DNA of 64,000 bases from Corynebacterium sp. 122RC1 (lineage in GTDB: Bacteria; Actinomycetota; Actinomycetes; Mycobacteriales; Mycobacteriaceae), in assembly GCF_024580955.1 (NCBI RefSeq), contig NZ_JANIKD010000013.1, positions 1 through 64,000 on the forward strand. Reading direction: 5' to 3'. The translations under genes and the position numbers were made by a program. This document shows, piece by piece, positions 6,964-15,078 of the stretch. Within the stretch, counting starts at the first letter, position 1. Every line of letters starts with the position of its first letter. The notes under the pieces are model-generated. The model was not told the DNA's origin and did not search any database. It saw nothing but the letters and a program-made list of their open reading frames with translations.

Positions 6964-8202
6964 TTACTCCTTTCCTGCCATCACGGGCTCAGCGGTGTGC
7001 GCACCTCGTTTCGTCACGGTGACTTTCCCGCTGGGATAGACGGTGACCTGCTCGAGGCGCTCGATGACTTGCTGGTCATCCCACTCACCTAATCCCAGAT
7101 GGGTGGTGATAGCGCTCTTGAGCTGGGCTTCCCTGATCTGCGGTGCCCGGCAAGGGTTACCTTGCCCCCTCGTGGCGGTTTCGCACCACCAGTACTTGTA
7201 GGAGATGTGCTTACGGGTTTTGGTGCGCCGGTGGAAACGTCGCCCACACTGGCTGCACACCACCCTGTGGGTCAGCGCGCACGTCCCACCACTAGGGGTC
7301 AGGGCTCTGCCGCCGGATTGGCGTCTGCGGGCGAGCTCGTCTTGGACTCGCCTCCAGGTGGCCTCGTCGATGATGGGAGGGTTTGCTCCCTCAACCCAGT
7401 ACTTGGGTAGTGCCCCGTCGTTGACGACGAGCTTTCCTCCAGGACCGTCGGTGTAGGTGGCTTGCAGCATTTCGTTGCCCACGTAGCGGGGGTTTTCCAG
7501 CCAGGTGCGGATCACCGAGCCGAGGAAGTTTCCTCCTCCTCGTGCGCGCAGCCCCTCGGCGTTGAGTCGGTCGGCAATAGCCTCGGGGCTCACCCCGGCC
7601 AGGTACTCGTCAAAGACGCGGCGCACAACCTGGGCCTCATCGTCGTTGATGTGCAGGCTTCCGCCTACCCAGGTGTATCCGTAGATGCGGTGGGAGTTGG
7701 TGACACCGGTCTTGTACCGGTTGCGGATCGCCCACTTCACGTTCTGTGACAGGGAGCGGGATTCTTCCTGTGTGAAGGAGGCCAGCAGGGTGAGCATGAG
7801 CTCGCCTTCCGCGCTGGAGGTGTCAATGTTTTCTCTCTCGAACCGTACCGCCACCCCGAGCGTGGCGAGCTCGCGCACGCATGAAAGCAGGTCGACGGTG
7901 TTGCGTGCCAGGCGGGAGATGGACTTGACCAGCAGGATCTGGAAGTCGCCGGCTCTGGCGTGGTCCATCATGTCGGCAAACCCGGGCCTGTTGCTGGTGG
8001 TGCCGGAGATTCCTTGGTCGGTGTAGATCCCGGCGAACTGCCAGGCAGGGTTAGCGTGGATGAGCTTGGAGTAGGCCGAGACCTGAGCGGCGAGGGATCC
8101 TGCTTGGGTCTCCGACATGGTTGAGACCCGGCAGTAGGCGGCCACGCGGATGCGGCTGGTGGGTGTGCGTCGTGGTGTGATGGTCTTAAAATCTGGGCTC
8201 AT
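6964..8202 (-). CDS. Large serine recombinase B
   Basis: The 412-residue protein has the catalytic motif AAYCRVSTMS (Ser27), 'GISGTTSNRPGFADMM' and 'SISRLARNTVD', followed by a recombinase domain and a zinc ribbon (VCSQCGRRFHRR ... WWCE ... NPC). It lacks the long coiled coil of its downstream partner. AAAGGAG sits 7 bases before ATG 8202. It is the first of two adjacent recombinases and follows a small gene and a zinc-finger/HTH gene in one leftward operon, an order also familiar from Firmicute and actinobacterial integrative elements. Confidence 0.93.
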   Translation of the reverse strand: MSPDFKTITPRRTPTSRIRVAAYCRVSTMSETQAGSLAAQVSAYSKLIHANPAWQFAGIYTDQGISGTTSNRPGFADMMDHARAGDFQILLVKSISRLARNTVDLLSCVRELATLGVAVRFERENIDTSSAEGELMLTLLASFTQEESRSLSQNVKWAIRNRYKTGVTNSHRIYGYTWVGGSLHINDDEAQVVRRVFDEYLAGVSPEAIADRLNAEGLRARGGGNFLGSVIRTWLENPRYVGNEMLQATYTDGPGGKLVVNDGALPKYWVEGANPPIIDEATWRRVQDELARRRQSGGRALTPSGGTCALTHRVVCSQCGRRFHRRTKTRKHISYKYWWCETATRGQGNPCRAPQIREAQLKSAITTHLGLGEWDDQQVIERLEQVTVYPSGKVTVTKRGAHTAEPVMAGKE

Positions 8203-8281
8203 CTGCTGCTCCTTTCTGCCCGTGCGGGTCTCGCCGGTGGTGTTCTCGTGTGTGACATGAACGCTCTACACGCCGGGTTTA

Positions 8282-8464
8282 TCAAGTCCTGGCGCGGGTA
8301 AACCCCACCCTGGTCTTCTCCCAGGAGGCGGCGAGCTGGCGGTGAATGGCGCGTACCTGACTGGCGGTGAGCAGCCCTCGGGCGGCAAGGGAATCTAGGA
8401 AGTCCAGGTCTGCTGCCGTCTGGGTTTCTGCCTGCCAGTATGCGCTGGTGGCGTGGCTGGTCAT
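8282..8464 (-). CDS. Small SHOCT-like protein of the recombinase operon
   Basis: The 60-residue product reads AYWQAETQTAADLDFLDSL, then 'ARGLLTASQVRAIHRQLA'. A short helical protein with a 'GLLT..Q...I' core commonly precedes serine recombinase genes on integrative elements, and this one fits by size and place. It overlaps the upstream gene by ATGA. Its role is unknown; it may be a directionality helper, but that is speculation. Confidence 0.65.
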   Translation of the reverse strand: MTSHATSAYWQAETQTAADLDFLDSLAARGLLTASQVRAIHRQLAASWEKTRVGFTRART

Positions 8465-8862
8465 GGGCGACCGCCCCGGGTTCCGAAACGGGTGCGGATG
8501 TAGCAGGCGTGCGTGCAGTACTTGCGGTGCTTGTTGCCATACGCCTCGAAGGTCGCCCCGCAGCCGGCACAGGTGTGGGTGGTGATGGCGCGTCGCTCAA
8601 GCATCATCGGGTGGGTGTGCCACCAGGACATGCGGCAGGCTCGGCTGCAAAATCTCTGCCCACGCCGGGGCTGGTCGATGGCTTTCCCGCAGTGCTCGCA
8701 GACCCCACTGGTGGGTGTGCGTCTGGGGTGTGGGGTGATGTTGTTGCGCCTGCACCACGACTTGATCGTCTCTCGCCCCACCCCAGTTATTGCTGCGATC
8801 TGCCCGAAGCTGGCTCCACCTTCCCGAAGCGTGATGATCTTTCGCTGCACGCGTGGCTCCAT
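8461..8862 (-). CDS. HTH plus double zinc-finger protein
   Basis: The 133-residue product has an N-terminal sigma-like/Hin-like helix-turn-helix (GGASFGQIAAITGVGRETIK), then two CxxC...CxxxC zinc motifs: CEHCGKAI with CSRAC, and CAGCGATF with CTHAC. Such proteins are often mislabelled sigma-70 and sit upstream of serine recombinases. It could regulate the recombinases or help choose the recombination site. It is the first gene of the leftward recombinase operon. Confidence 0.75.
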   Translation of the reverse strand: MEPRVQRKIITLREGGASFGQIAAITGVGRETIKSWCRRNNITPHPRRTPTSGVCEHCGKAIDQPRRGQRFCSRACRMSWWHTHPMMLERRAITTHTCAGCGATFEAYGNKHRKYCTHACYIRTRFGTRGGRP

Positions 8863-9004
8863 GGTCCTCTCACCGTCCTTTCACCCATGCGTCCTTGGCC
8901 GGCACGTAAACCGGACACGGATGCGTTGCCTCTAGGGGCAGCGGGGGCTGCCACGCTCTAGGCGGTGGCAGGTTGGTGGTGATAACCCCCTGGAAACGGC
9001 AAAA

Positions 9005-9040
9005 GCGCCCCCACCCACCGGTGTTGGTGGGCAGGGGCGC
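9005..9040 (-). terminator. Rho-independent terminator of the lysis/late operon
   Basis: GCGCCCC (9005-9011) pairs with GGGGCGC (9034-9040), extended by CCCACC/GGTGGG inside. On the minus strand the stem is followed by TTTT. It lies 22 bases past the endolysin stop and separates late transcripts from the recombinase operon. The rest of 8863-9062 shows no gene. Confidence 0.75.
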
Positions 9041-9062
9041 AATGCCAGAAAGGGACTGGTGG

Positions 9063-10001
9063 TCAGGAGAGCTTGCGGTTGACGATCGCCTGAACAGCGT
9101 CGTAGAGGTGGCCGAGCCGGTTGCGGCGCTCAGCCCCGTTGCCGTACTCGCCACGAATCACCGCGTCCGCCAGGGCCTCCAGGTTCGGGCCCGGCGCAGG
9201 AGCGGGGGCGCTGCCAGAGAGCTTGGCGTTGACCCTGGCCTGGACCGCCTCATACAGGTGTCCCAGGCGGGCCTTACGGTCCTCGCCGTTGCCGTAGTCG
9301 CCTCGGATGACCGCATCCGCTAGTGCCTCAATGTCAGGTGCCGGTGCCGGTGCCGGGCTGGCGGGTGCGGAAGGTGCGGGCTTTGAGGCGCGGCCGGCAA
9401 GGATCTCGTTGACCCTGGCCTGAACTGCCGAATACTGGCTGCCCAGGCGGACCTTGCGGTCCTCACCGTTTCCGTACTCTCCGCGGATGACCGCCTGAGC
9501 GAGGGACTCAATGTCCCCACCCACACTGGGTGCGGGAGCAGTCGGGCTGCCACCACCGGTGATGTAGGGGCCAAGCACGCTGGCGGGCGGATAGTAGCGG
9601 CCAGGACAAGCGGTGGATGAAGCGTCCTTGTGACCGATGATCCGCAGCGGCCCGTAGGTGGCCTGCAGGTTTCGGATCAGCTCACCAATGGTCGCCTTGT
9701 CTCCATCCGAGCAGCGCGGGTTGCACTCGATGCCGATGGAGCACTGGTTGATAGGCCAGTTGCCGGCATGCCAGGCGGTGTTGGCCAGGTCCACCATCTG
9801 CACCACGCGGCCTGCTTCGACCACGAAGTGAGCTGATGCTCCTCGGCCGGGGTTTTGGAAGGTGGCGATCACGCCGGACAGTTGCGGGTTGCGCGCGGGG
9901 TCGTCCCAGTGGTGGATGACGATGGTGGTGATGCGCTTACCGCCACGACCCTTGGTGTAGTTCGACGGGTGTGCTGGGGTGAAAGACTGCTGGTAGCTCA
10001 T
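9063..10001 (-). CDS. Endolysin: N-acetylmuramoyl-L-alanine amidase with three Cpl-7 repeats
   Basis: The 312-residue protein starts with an Amidase_2 domain (about 20-150): TTIVIHHWDD, TAWHAGNW and IIGHKDASSTACPGRYYP supply the zinc ligands. Three ~45-residue Cpl-7 type wall-binding repeats follow (for example LADAVIRGDYGNGEDRKARL), separated by Ala/Pro linkers. It cuts the peptide stem from muramic acid at lysis. No signal peptide is present, so release depends on the holin, whose stop overlaps this start by 4 bases. Confidence 0.93.
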   Translation of the reverse strand: MSYQQSFTPAHPSNYTKGRGGKRITTIVIHHWDDPARNPQLSGVIATFQNPGRGASAHFVVEAGRVVQMVDLANTAWHAGNWPINQCSIGIECNPRCSDGDKATIGELIRNLQATYGPLRIIGHKDASSTACPGRYYPPASVLGPYITGGGSPTAPAPSVGGDIESLAQAVIRGEYGNGEDRKVRLGSQYSAVQARVNEILAGRASKPAPSAPASPAPAPAPDIEALADAVIRGDYGNGEDRKARLGHLYEAVQARVNAKLSGSAPAPAPGPNLEALADAVIRGEYGNGAERRNRLGHLYDAVQAIVNRKLS

Positions 10002-10558
10002 GGTGTCTCCTTTGGGGTGTTTTCGGGTGCAAGAAAGCCGCCGGCAGAACTGCGCGGCGGCTGAGTGGACTCGGGGGAATCACTGTCCCCGGGTGGGGTC
10101 GGTGGCGGATCACCGGCCGGGTCATTGACGGGCGGGCCGGTATAGGCATGCCGGCCCCGGGCCGGGTGCTGGGTGATGGTGGCAAGCGCGTCGCGGAGCT
10201 TGTCTGGGACAGGCAGCCCAATACGGGCAGCGTTTTCCACGATGGAGAGGCCCTCGTTGGCCAGGTAGAAGAAGATCGTGGCTGTCCGCAGGACTCCGCC
10301 TTCACCCAGGACGTGAACGTCGAGGATGTTGGCCAGGCCCACCAGGGCGAAGATCATGACCTTGCGGGCGATCCCTCTAAACCCCACCGAGCTGGAGAGC
10401 TCCCCAGTGGCGAAGGCGGCGATCACGCCGGTTGCATAGTCGATGGCCACCAGGGTGACCAGGGCGAGCAGGAAACCGTCGGCCCCTCCTAGAAACCAGC
10501 CCACAATGCCTCCAATCGTGGTGAAAAGTGTGTGTGAAACAGTCCAGGCAGTACGCAT
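9998..10558 (-). CDS. Phage holin
   Basis: The 186-residue protein has hydrophobic segments at about 8-30, 31-55 and 70-90, the typical 'LVTLVAIDYATGVIAA' and 'SSSVGFRGIARKVMIFALV' of the holin family related to TcdE and phi-Cp holins, and a charged Pro-rich cytoplasmic tail. It should permeabilise the membrane to release the adjacent endolysin. Confidence 0.88.
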   Translation of the reverse strand: MRTAWTVSHTLFTTIGGIVGWFLGGADGFLLALVTLVAIDYATGVIAAFATGELSSSVGFRGIARKVMIFALVGLANILDVHVLGEGGVLRTATIFFYLANEGLSIVENAARIGLPVPDKLRDALATITQHPARGRHAYTGPPVNDPAGDPPPTPPGDSDSPESTQPPRSSAGGFLAPENTPKETP

Positions 10559-10581
10559 GGGCCTCTCCTATCTGTGTGGTG

Positions 10582-10824
10582 TTAGAGCAGGCCGTCGGGG
10601 CCGGTGAGGACATCGAGGACTTCCCAGGCCACATCCACCGAGCCTGTGCTGGCCTGCGGCAACGGCACACTGACCGGTGACGGGTCTGCCGCTGGGATGG
10701 GTGTGGTGTCGTGGTCGGGTTCGAGCAGCACCGAATGCGCTCCGCCGGTCAGCCCATTCGAGCTCTCACCGGCGGACTCGATAGTTTCGGTGGTGGCCTC
10801 GACGGTGTCGGTGGTGTCACTCAT
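10582..10824 (-). CDS. Acidic hypothetical phage protein
   Basis: This 80-residue product is rich in Thr, Glu, Ser and Pro and ends VAWEVLDVLTGPDGLL. It has no recognised domain. It overlaps the upstream gene by 8 bases and lies between the tail tip genes and the holin, where small accessory tail proteins are often found. Confidence 0.55.
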   Translation of the reverse strand: MSDTTDTVEATTETIESAGESSNGLTGGAHSVLLEPDHDTTPIPAADPSPVSVPLPQASTGSVDVAWEVLDVLTGPDGLL

Positions 10825-11269
10825 CCCCGCTCACCTCCTCCTTGGTGGCGGCTAGGTGTGCTTCCAGGGCGTCACACAGGTGGTCGTAGGCCGCAGCCTC
10901 ATCACCCGAGAATGGTCGGGTGAGTTCGGTGAGTGCCTCATACAAGGTGCGCGCCATGGTGGTGTACGACGGGCCAGACAGTTCCGCTCTCTCGGCGAGC
11001 AGCACGCCGCGTGCCTGGATGAAGGCGGCCGCCTGCTCAGGGGTGGCGAAACGAATATGGCCGTCGCCGTCGACCTCGGGTGTGCCGGTCGTATCGCACA
11101 GGGCGTGCTCGCGGGCGAGCTCCAACTCGCTCTCGGCGAGGTCCTGGGCGGCCAGGGTGGTCATGGCCAGGACTTTGGAGCGGGCTCTGGATGCGGCACC
11201 AGCAAGCGGCAGCGACGCCAGGAGTTCGCAGATGCTGGTCAGGTACTGGTTGGTGATGATGATCGACAT
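10817..11269 (-). CDS. DUF1617-like phage protein
   Basis: The 150-residue product begins MSIIITNQYLTSICELLASL, then 'LAGAASRARSKVLAMT'. This resembles the N-terminus of DUF1617 proteins found between tail and lysis genes of siphoviruses. ATG 11269 is chosen because GGAGG lies just upstream and inside a longer in-frame TTG extension. Function unknown; the family assignment rests on a short stretch and position. Confidence 0.55.
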   Translation of the reverse strand: MSIIITNQYLTSICELLASLPLAGAASRARSKVLAMTTLAAQDLAESELELAREHALCDTTGTPEVDGDGHIRFATPEQAAAFIQARGVLLAERAELSGPSYTTMARTLYEALTELTRPFSGDEAAAYDHLCDALEAHLAATKEEVSGDE

Positions 11270-11306
11270 AGGTGCCTCCAAATCTTCAAGGGGTGGGGTG
11301 GGGTGG

Positions 11307-14300
11307 TTAGGTGAGGGACGTGGACATGGTTTGCCAGCCGGTGTTCGAGTAGTACTCCCAGGTCACCCGCCCGCCACCAGCGTCGCGGATGGTTTTGATC
11401 CAGCCCTGGTTGAGCAGGCTGATCAGGGCGTTGACCCGGCTCATGAGGTCTTTGACCCGGTCGAATAGGCGGGTCATGTTGTAGTAGGAGCCGTTGGTGA
11501 CCACCATGACGTCGTAGGTGTGGAAGGCGATCTTGGCCAGGTTGTTACTCGAAGACCACCCCGGGAATGTGCCCAGACCGTTCAGCGTGACGTCTTGGAG
11601 GGTGATGGAGCGGTTGCCGGCGGTGTAGAACGCCCACCCGTGGGTGCGCAGGCTGCTGCCCAGGTGGATGCCGGACTGGCCCCAGAACTTCCCCTTGGGA
11701 TCCAAGGTGAGCATTGTGGTGAACACTGTTGCTGTCGACGAGGCTTTATACGCCCAGTCCACGAAGTCCCCGGTGTGCTCCAGCGCGTTCGTAATGCCTC
11801 GAACGTCTGGGTAGTCCTTCTTGTACTGCTCGCCGATCCGCCCGATCTTGCGGGTGCCGTACCAAAACGCCATGCCCTGGCTGGTGATCTGCCCCTCCAG
11901 GGTTGACCCGTCATACCAGGAGATTGAGTACGGGGTAATCCGGATCGTGTTCGACCAGCCCGCCAGACCCACTTGGATCGCGTTGGAGGCGAGCTTGTCC
12001 GCGGTGATCGACCGTGACCCGATACGTGCAGCGCTCAGGGTGCCGGTGGTGATCTTGCCGGCATCCAGCGAGCCGATCTTCGCGCTGGTGATCGCAGCGT
12101 CTGCGATCATGGCGGTCTTGATGAACCCGGCGGCGATCGTGAGCTTGTCGCTGGTGATGCTGCCTGCACCGATCCGCGCAGCACTCAGGGTGCCGGTGGT
12201 AATCTTGCCGGCATCCAACGAGGCCACCTTCGCGCTCGTGATCGCAGCGTCCGCGATCATCGCGGTGGTGATGAACCCGGCCGCAATACTGAGCTTGTCA
12301 CTCGTGATGGAGGAAGCAGCAATCCGGGCAGCACTGATATAGCCACTGGTGATCTTCGCAGCATCCAGACTCGCGATTTTCGCGCTCGTGATCGCGGCGT
12401 CCGCGATCATCGCGGTGGTGATGAACCCGGCCGCAATACTGAGCTTGTCGGAGCTGATGGAGGCGGCCTTGATGCGGGCAGCATCGAGGTAGCCGGTGGT
12501 GATTTTCGCAGCGTCCACCGCGCCTATCTTGGCGTTGGTGATGGCGGCGTCAGCGATCATGGATGTCTTGATCACGGCCGTATCAATGAGTGCTTGCCCG
12601 GTGACGTGCAGGCGTTTGCCGGCGATCAGCTCGACTTCTGGGGAGGCGTTGATCGCGGCAATCACCCCACCGGCACCAACCTTGCCGTCCACCTCTCCTT
12701 CGAGGGCCTGGTAGGCGGCATCGAAGTCGGTGTCCATCTGGTTGATGCGATCGGTGAGCTCCTTGTCCTTGTCACCGAAGTCAGCCCTGGCCTTGGCGAT
12801 AGCGTCGTCAACCCGGGCCGACAAGTCGTGGACAGCCTGCCCGTTTGCGGCGTCCCCGGCCTGAAAGTCAGCGCGCACCTGGCTGATCGCAGAGTTAATG
12901 TCCTCTTCCAAGGCCTGGGCTTGCTGTACTGCCTGGTCGAAACCTGCCTGCATGTCGGTGCGTACCGACGCCACCTCGGCATCGAACTCACTGTTCATCT
13001 GGGTGATCCGCCCACCCAGGTCAGTGCTGATCTGGGCGATCTCGGTGCGGGTGTGTGCGAGTTCGGCGCTGATTGCTGCGGCGGTGATGTCTCCGGCGAC
13101 CTGCACCCAGCCAGGCTCACCGGTAGTGGTGGTTTGGTACACCCAGATCGCCACCGCCCCATCGCCCACGTCCTGGAACCAGGTGTCCCCCAGGCGGGCA
13201 CCGGCCGGCTCATCTGCCTGGTAGTAGACAGTGTTAGACCCGTTAGCCGAGATCAACGCCATGGCAGTGTCTTCTGCCCGGGTAGCCGCATGCGCGGTCA
13301 AGGCCTTGATCTGGCCGGTCAACGTTCTCGCCGCCACCACACTGGGGTGGGTGGCCAGGGTCAGCGACTCATATGTTCCAGTTAGTGGGTTGAAGGTGTA
13401 GCCGGTGATACGGGCGCTGGCCTGCAGACCATAAGCGTCGGCATGCACCGTCACCCGATCCCCGATCAGGACTTGTTCCAAGCCCACCTGGTCGGGAGCC
13501 ATCTCGGCTTCAATGACCAGGGCCGGCTGGTCGACATGCTCGACGTCAAACAGCGCCCGGGCTGCGTCACGCAGCGCGGCGAGTGCCTCATCGCGGGGCA
13601 GCTCGCCCTCACCGGGGTTGGCCGGATCCTTGGCAGCCTTGATCTGCTCGAAAGACATCACACGGATATACGGGTGCGGATAGTCAGTGATGCGGGGTGA
13701 GTCGACGAAGACTTCCGGCAAGGTCAGCCCGTCAAAGCCGACCGGCAGGATGCGGGTGGCAAGGCTGGTGGTGTCGCGAGTGACGGTCAAGCCCGTGAGG
13801 TTTTTACCTTCCCACACGCTCGCCCCGCGGTCCCTCCCGCGCGCGCTCACCCAGGTGATGCGGGTGTTGTCACGGATGATCTCCCCACCCCATCGCGAGA
13901 GCAGTCCGACCTCGTCATCGACGAGGGCTTCCAGGCCGGTTTTACGCACCCACCGAGCTGTCGTGCGATACCCCATACTCGTAGCAGGGCCCGCGGTGAA
14001 AGGGTGTGGGGCTGACAGGGACGAGAGCAGGTAGGCCAGGGCCTCGCTGGCGGTGCGGTTCACGGCAGCCCTATCCACGATCACGTTCGATGCGAGGTCG
14101 CTGGTGATGTGGGTGCAGGTGGCGGTGATCAGCTGGTCGCTGGTGGCTTCCAGGGTGGTGATGCGGAAACCCTGACGGCCTATGCCAGGAACCGGGGTTG
14201 CCACAATGTCGCCCTCGGCCACCATGCCCAGCGCGCCTAGCGGCCAGGCCAAGGTCAGCGTGAAGGCCCCGTTGATCTCTTCGCTCACCTGCGCGCTGGC

Positions 14301-14381
14301 CAGGTGGGGGTCGAGCACCATGCGGCCGCTGGTGGTGAAGGTGGTGCCCTGCTGCAGGCTGGAGTCGTGCAGGGTGATCAT
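11307..14381 (-). CDS. Tail tip / prophage endopeptidase tail protein with repeat shaft
   Basis: The 1024-residue protein has an N-terminal Prophage_tail (Tal/gp44-like) hub of roughly 1-350, an alpha-helical coiled-coil stretch (about 430-600), four 50-residue repeats (608-807) and a receptor-binding-like C-terminus with 'TRLFDRVKDLMSRVNALISL'. It probably forms the baseplate hub and tail fibre. ATG 14381 sits behind GGAGG; the in-frame TTG 12 bases earlier is less likely because the GGAGG lies inside it. It overlaps the upstream distal tail gene by 4 bases. Confidence 0.85.
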   Translation of the reverse strand: MITLHDSSLQQGTTFTTSGRMVLDPHLASAQVSEEINGAFTLTLAWPLGALGMVAEGDIVATPVPGIGRQGFRITTLEATSDQLITATCTHITSDLASNVIVDRAAVNRTASEALAYLLSSLSAPHPFTAGPATSMGYRTTARWVRKTGLEALVDDEVGLLSRWGGEIIRDNTRITWVSARGRDRGASVWEGKNLTGLTVTRDTTSLATRILPVGFDGLTLPEVFVDSPRITDYPHPYIRVMSFEQIKAAKDPANPGEGELPRDEALAALRDAARALFDVEHVDQPALVIEAEMAPDQVGLEQVLIGDRVTVHADAYGLQASARITGYTFNPLTGTYESLTLATHPSVVAARTLTGQIKALTAHAATRAEDTAMALISANGSNTVYYQADEPAGARLGDTWFQDVGDGAVAIWVYQTTTTGEPGWVQVAGDITAAAISAELAHTRTEIAQISTDLGGRITQMNSEFDAEVASVRTDMQAGFDQAVQQAQALEEDINSAISQVRADFQAGDAANGQAVHDLSARVDDAIAKARADFGDKDKELTDRINQMDTDFDAAYQALEGEVDGKVGAGGVIAAINASPEVELIAGKRLHVTGQALIDTAVIKTSMIADAAITNAKIGAVDAAKITTGYLDAARIKAASISSDKLSIAAGFITTAMIADAAITSAKIASLDAAKITSGYISAARIAASSITSDKLSIAAGFITTAMIADAAITSAKVASLDAGKITTGTLSAARIGAGSITSDKLTIAAGFIKTAMIADAAITSAKIGSLDAGKITTGTLSAARIGSRSITADKLASNAIQVGLAGWSNTIRITPYSISWYDGSTLEGQITSQGMAFWYGTRKIGRIGEQYKKDYPDVRGITNALEHTGDFVDWAYKASSTATVFTTMLTLDPKGKFWGQSGIHLGSSLRTHGWAFYTAGNRSITLQDVTLNGLGTFPGWSSSNNLAKIAFHTYDVMVVTNGSYYNMTRLFDRVKDLMSRVNALISLLNQGWIKTIRDAGGGRVTWEYYSNTGWQTMSTSLT
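11961..12560 (-). repeat. 150-bp tandem repeat, four units, inside the tail tip gene
   Basis: Units start at 12560, 12410, 12260 and 12110 on the minus strand, exactly 150 bp apart. Each encodes about 50 residues beginning MIADAAITSAKI and containing 'DAGKITTGTLSAARI' and 'SITSDKL'. The pattern is like the repeated shaft of phage tail fibres, where unit number sets length. Confidence 0.9.
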
Positions 14382-15070
14382 GGGTGCCTCCAACGAGGTA
14401 GGAGCCGGCCAGACACACCAGCAGGGACACTGACGGTCGTGGTGCCGGCAGGCAGGACAGGAAAATCAGTGGCGGTCAGGGCGTCGAGGGCGATCTGCCC
14501 GGAGACGGTGCAGGTGCGTGCTGCGCAGTCGATGACCAGCTCTCCTGAGCCCGGCAACCGCACGGTGTATGGCGTAGCCCCGATGCGGAAGGTGGCTTGC
14601 CCGGAGCCCGTGAGGGTGATGGTGGGGCGGGCTGGGATGAGGCTCGGGTTGCTCACCTGCACGCTGCCGCCTGCTGGCAAGGTGATGGGGGTAAGGCCCG
14701 ACTCCAGGTAGGTGAAAGGCCGGCAGGCGATCTCGAGGGTGGCCTGAAAGCGGCTACCAAACCGGGTCACTTCACTGACTGCGCTGGAGGCGGTGAGGAA
14801 GAAGCGGCCAGGCAGGTGACTAAGCCGCAACTCCACCCCCGGCGTGGCACACACCCCGGCAAGCTGGTCGATGACCTCAAGCGTGGGGGCGAGCAGGCCG
14901 ATGGTGAGGGTGCGAAGGCTCCAGCCACGCGGGCGCATCAACCGACCTTCCCCGCCGATGATCTCCACCTCATCGACCACCCTGGCTGTCGGGGTGAGTA
15001 CCGGTGGGTTGGTGATGCGGCACCCGGTAGCCAGTGAGTTGAAGGTGCCGAGGATAAACGAGCGCACCAT
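14378..15070 (-). CDS. Distal tail protein (Dit-like)
   Basis: The 230-residue product lies between the tape-measure and tail-hub genes, the standard Dit position. Features include VEIIGGEGRLMRPRGWSLRT near residue 40, 'RFQATLEIACRPFTYLESG' and a C-terminal beta-rich half resembling a carbohydrate-binding-like fold. It should form the ring joining tail tube to hub. It overlaps the hub gene and is 8 bases downstream of the tape-measure stop. Confidence 0.8.
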   Translation of the reverse strand: MVRSFILGTFNSLATGCRITNPPVLTPTARVVDEVEIIGGEGRLMRPRGWSLRTLTIGLLAPTLEVIDQLAGVCATPGVELRLSHLPGRFFLTASSAVSEVTRFGSRFQATLEIACRPFTYLESGLTPITLPAGGSVQVSNPSLIPARPTITLTGSGQATFRIGATPYTVRLPGSGELVIDCAARTCTVSGQIALDALTATDFPVLPAGTTTVSVPAGVSGRLLPRWRHP

Positions 15071-15078
15071 GTCCTCCT

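Noticed and set aside
8199..8600. 133-codon minus-strand frame overlapping the SHOCT-like gene
   Set aside because: It is Pro/Arg/Ser-rich as expected for a shadow frame, and the in-order genes at 8282-8464 and 8461-8862 explain the same DNA.
12600..13385. 263-codon plus-strand frame opposite the tail tip gene
   Set aside because: The complementary tail protein is strongly supported, and the plus frame arises from the high-GC codon pattern.
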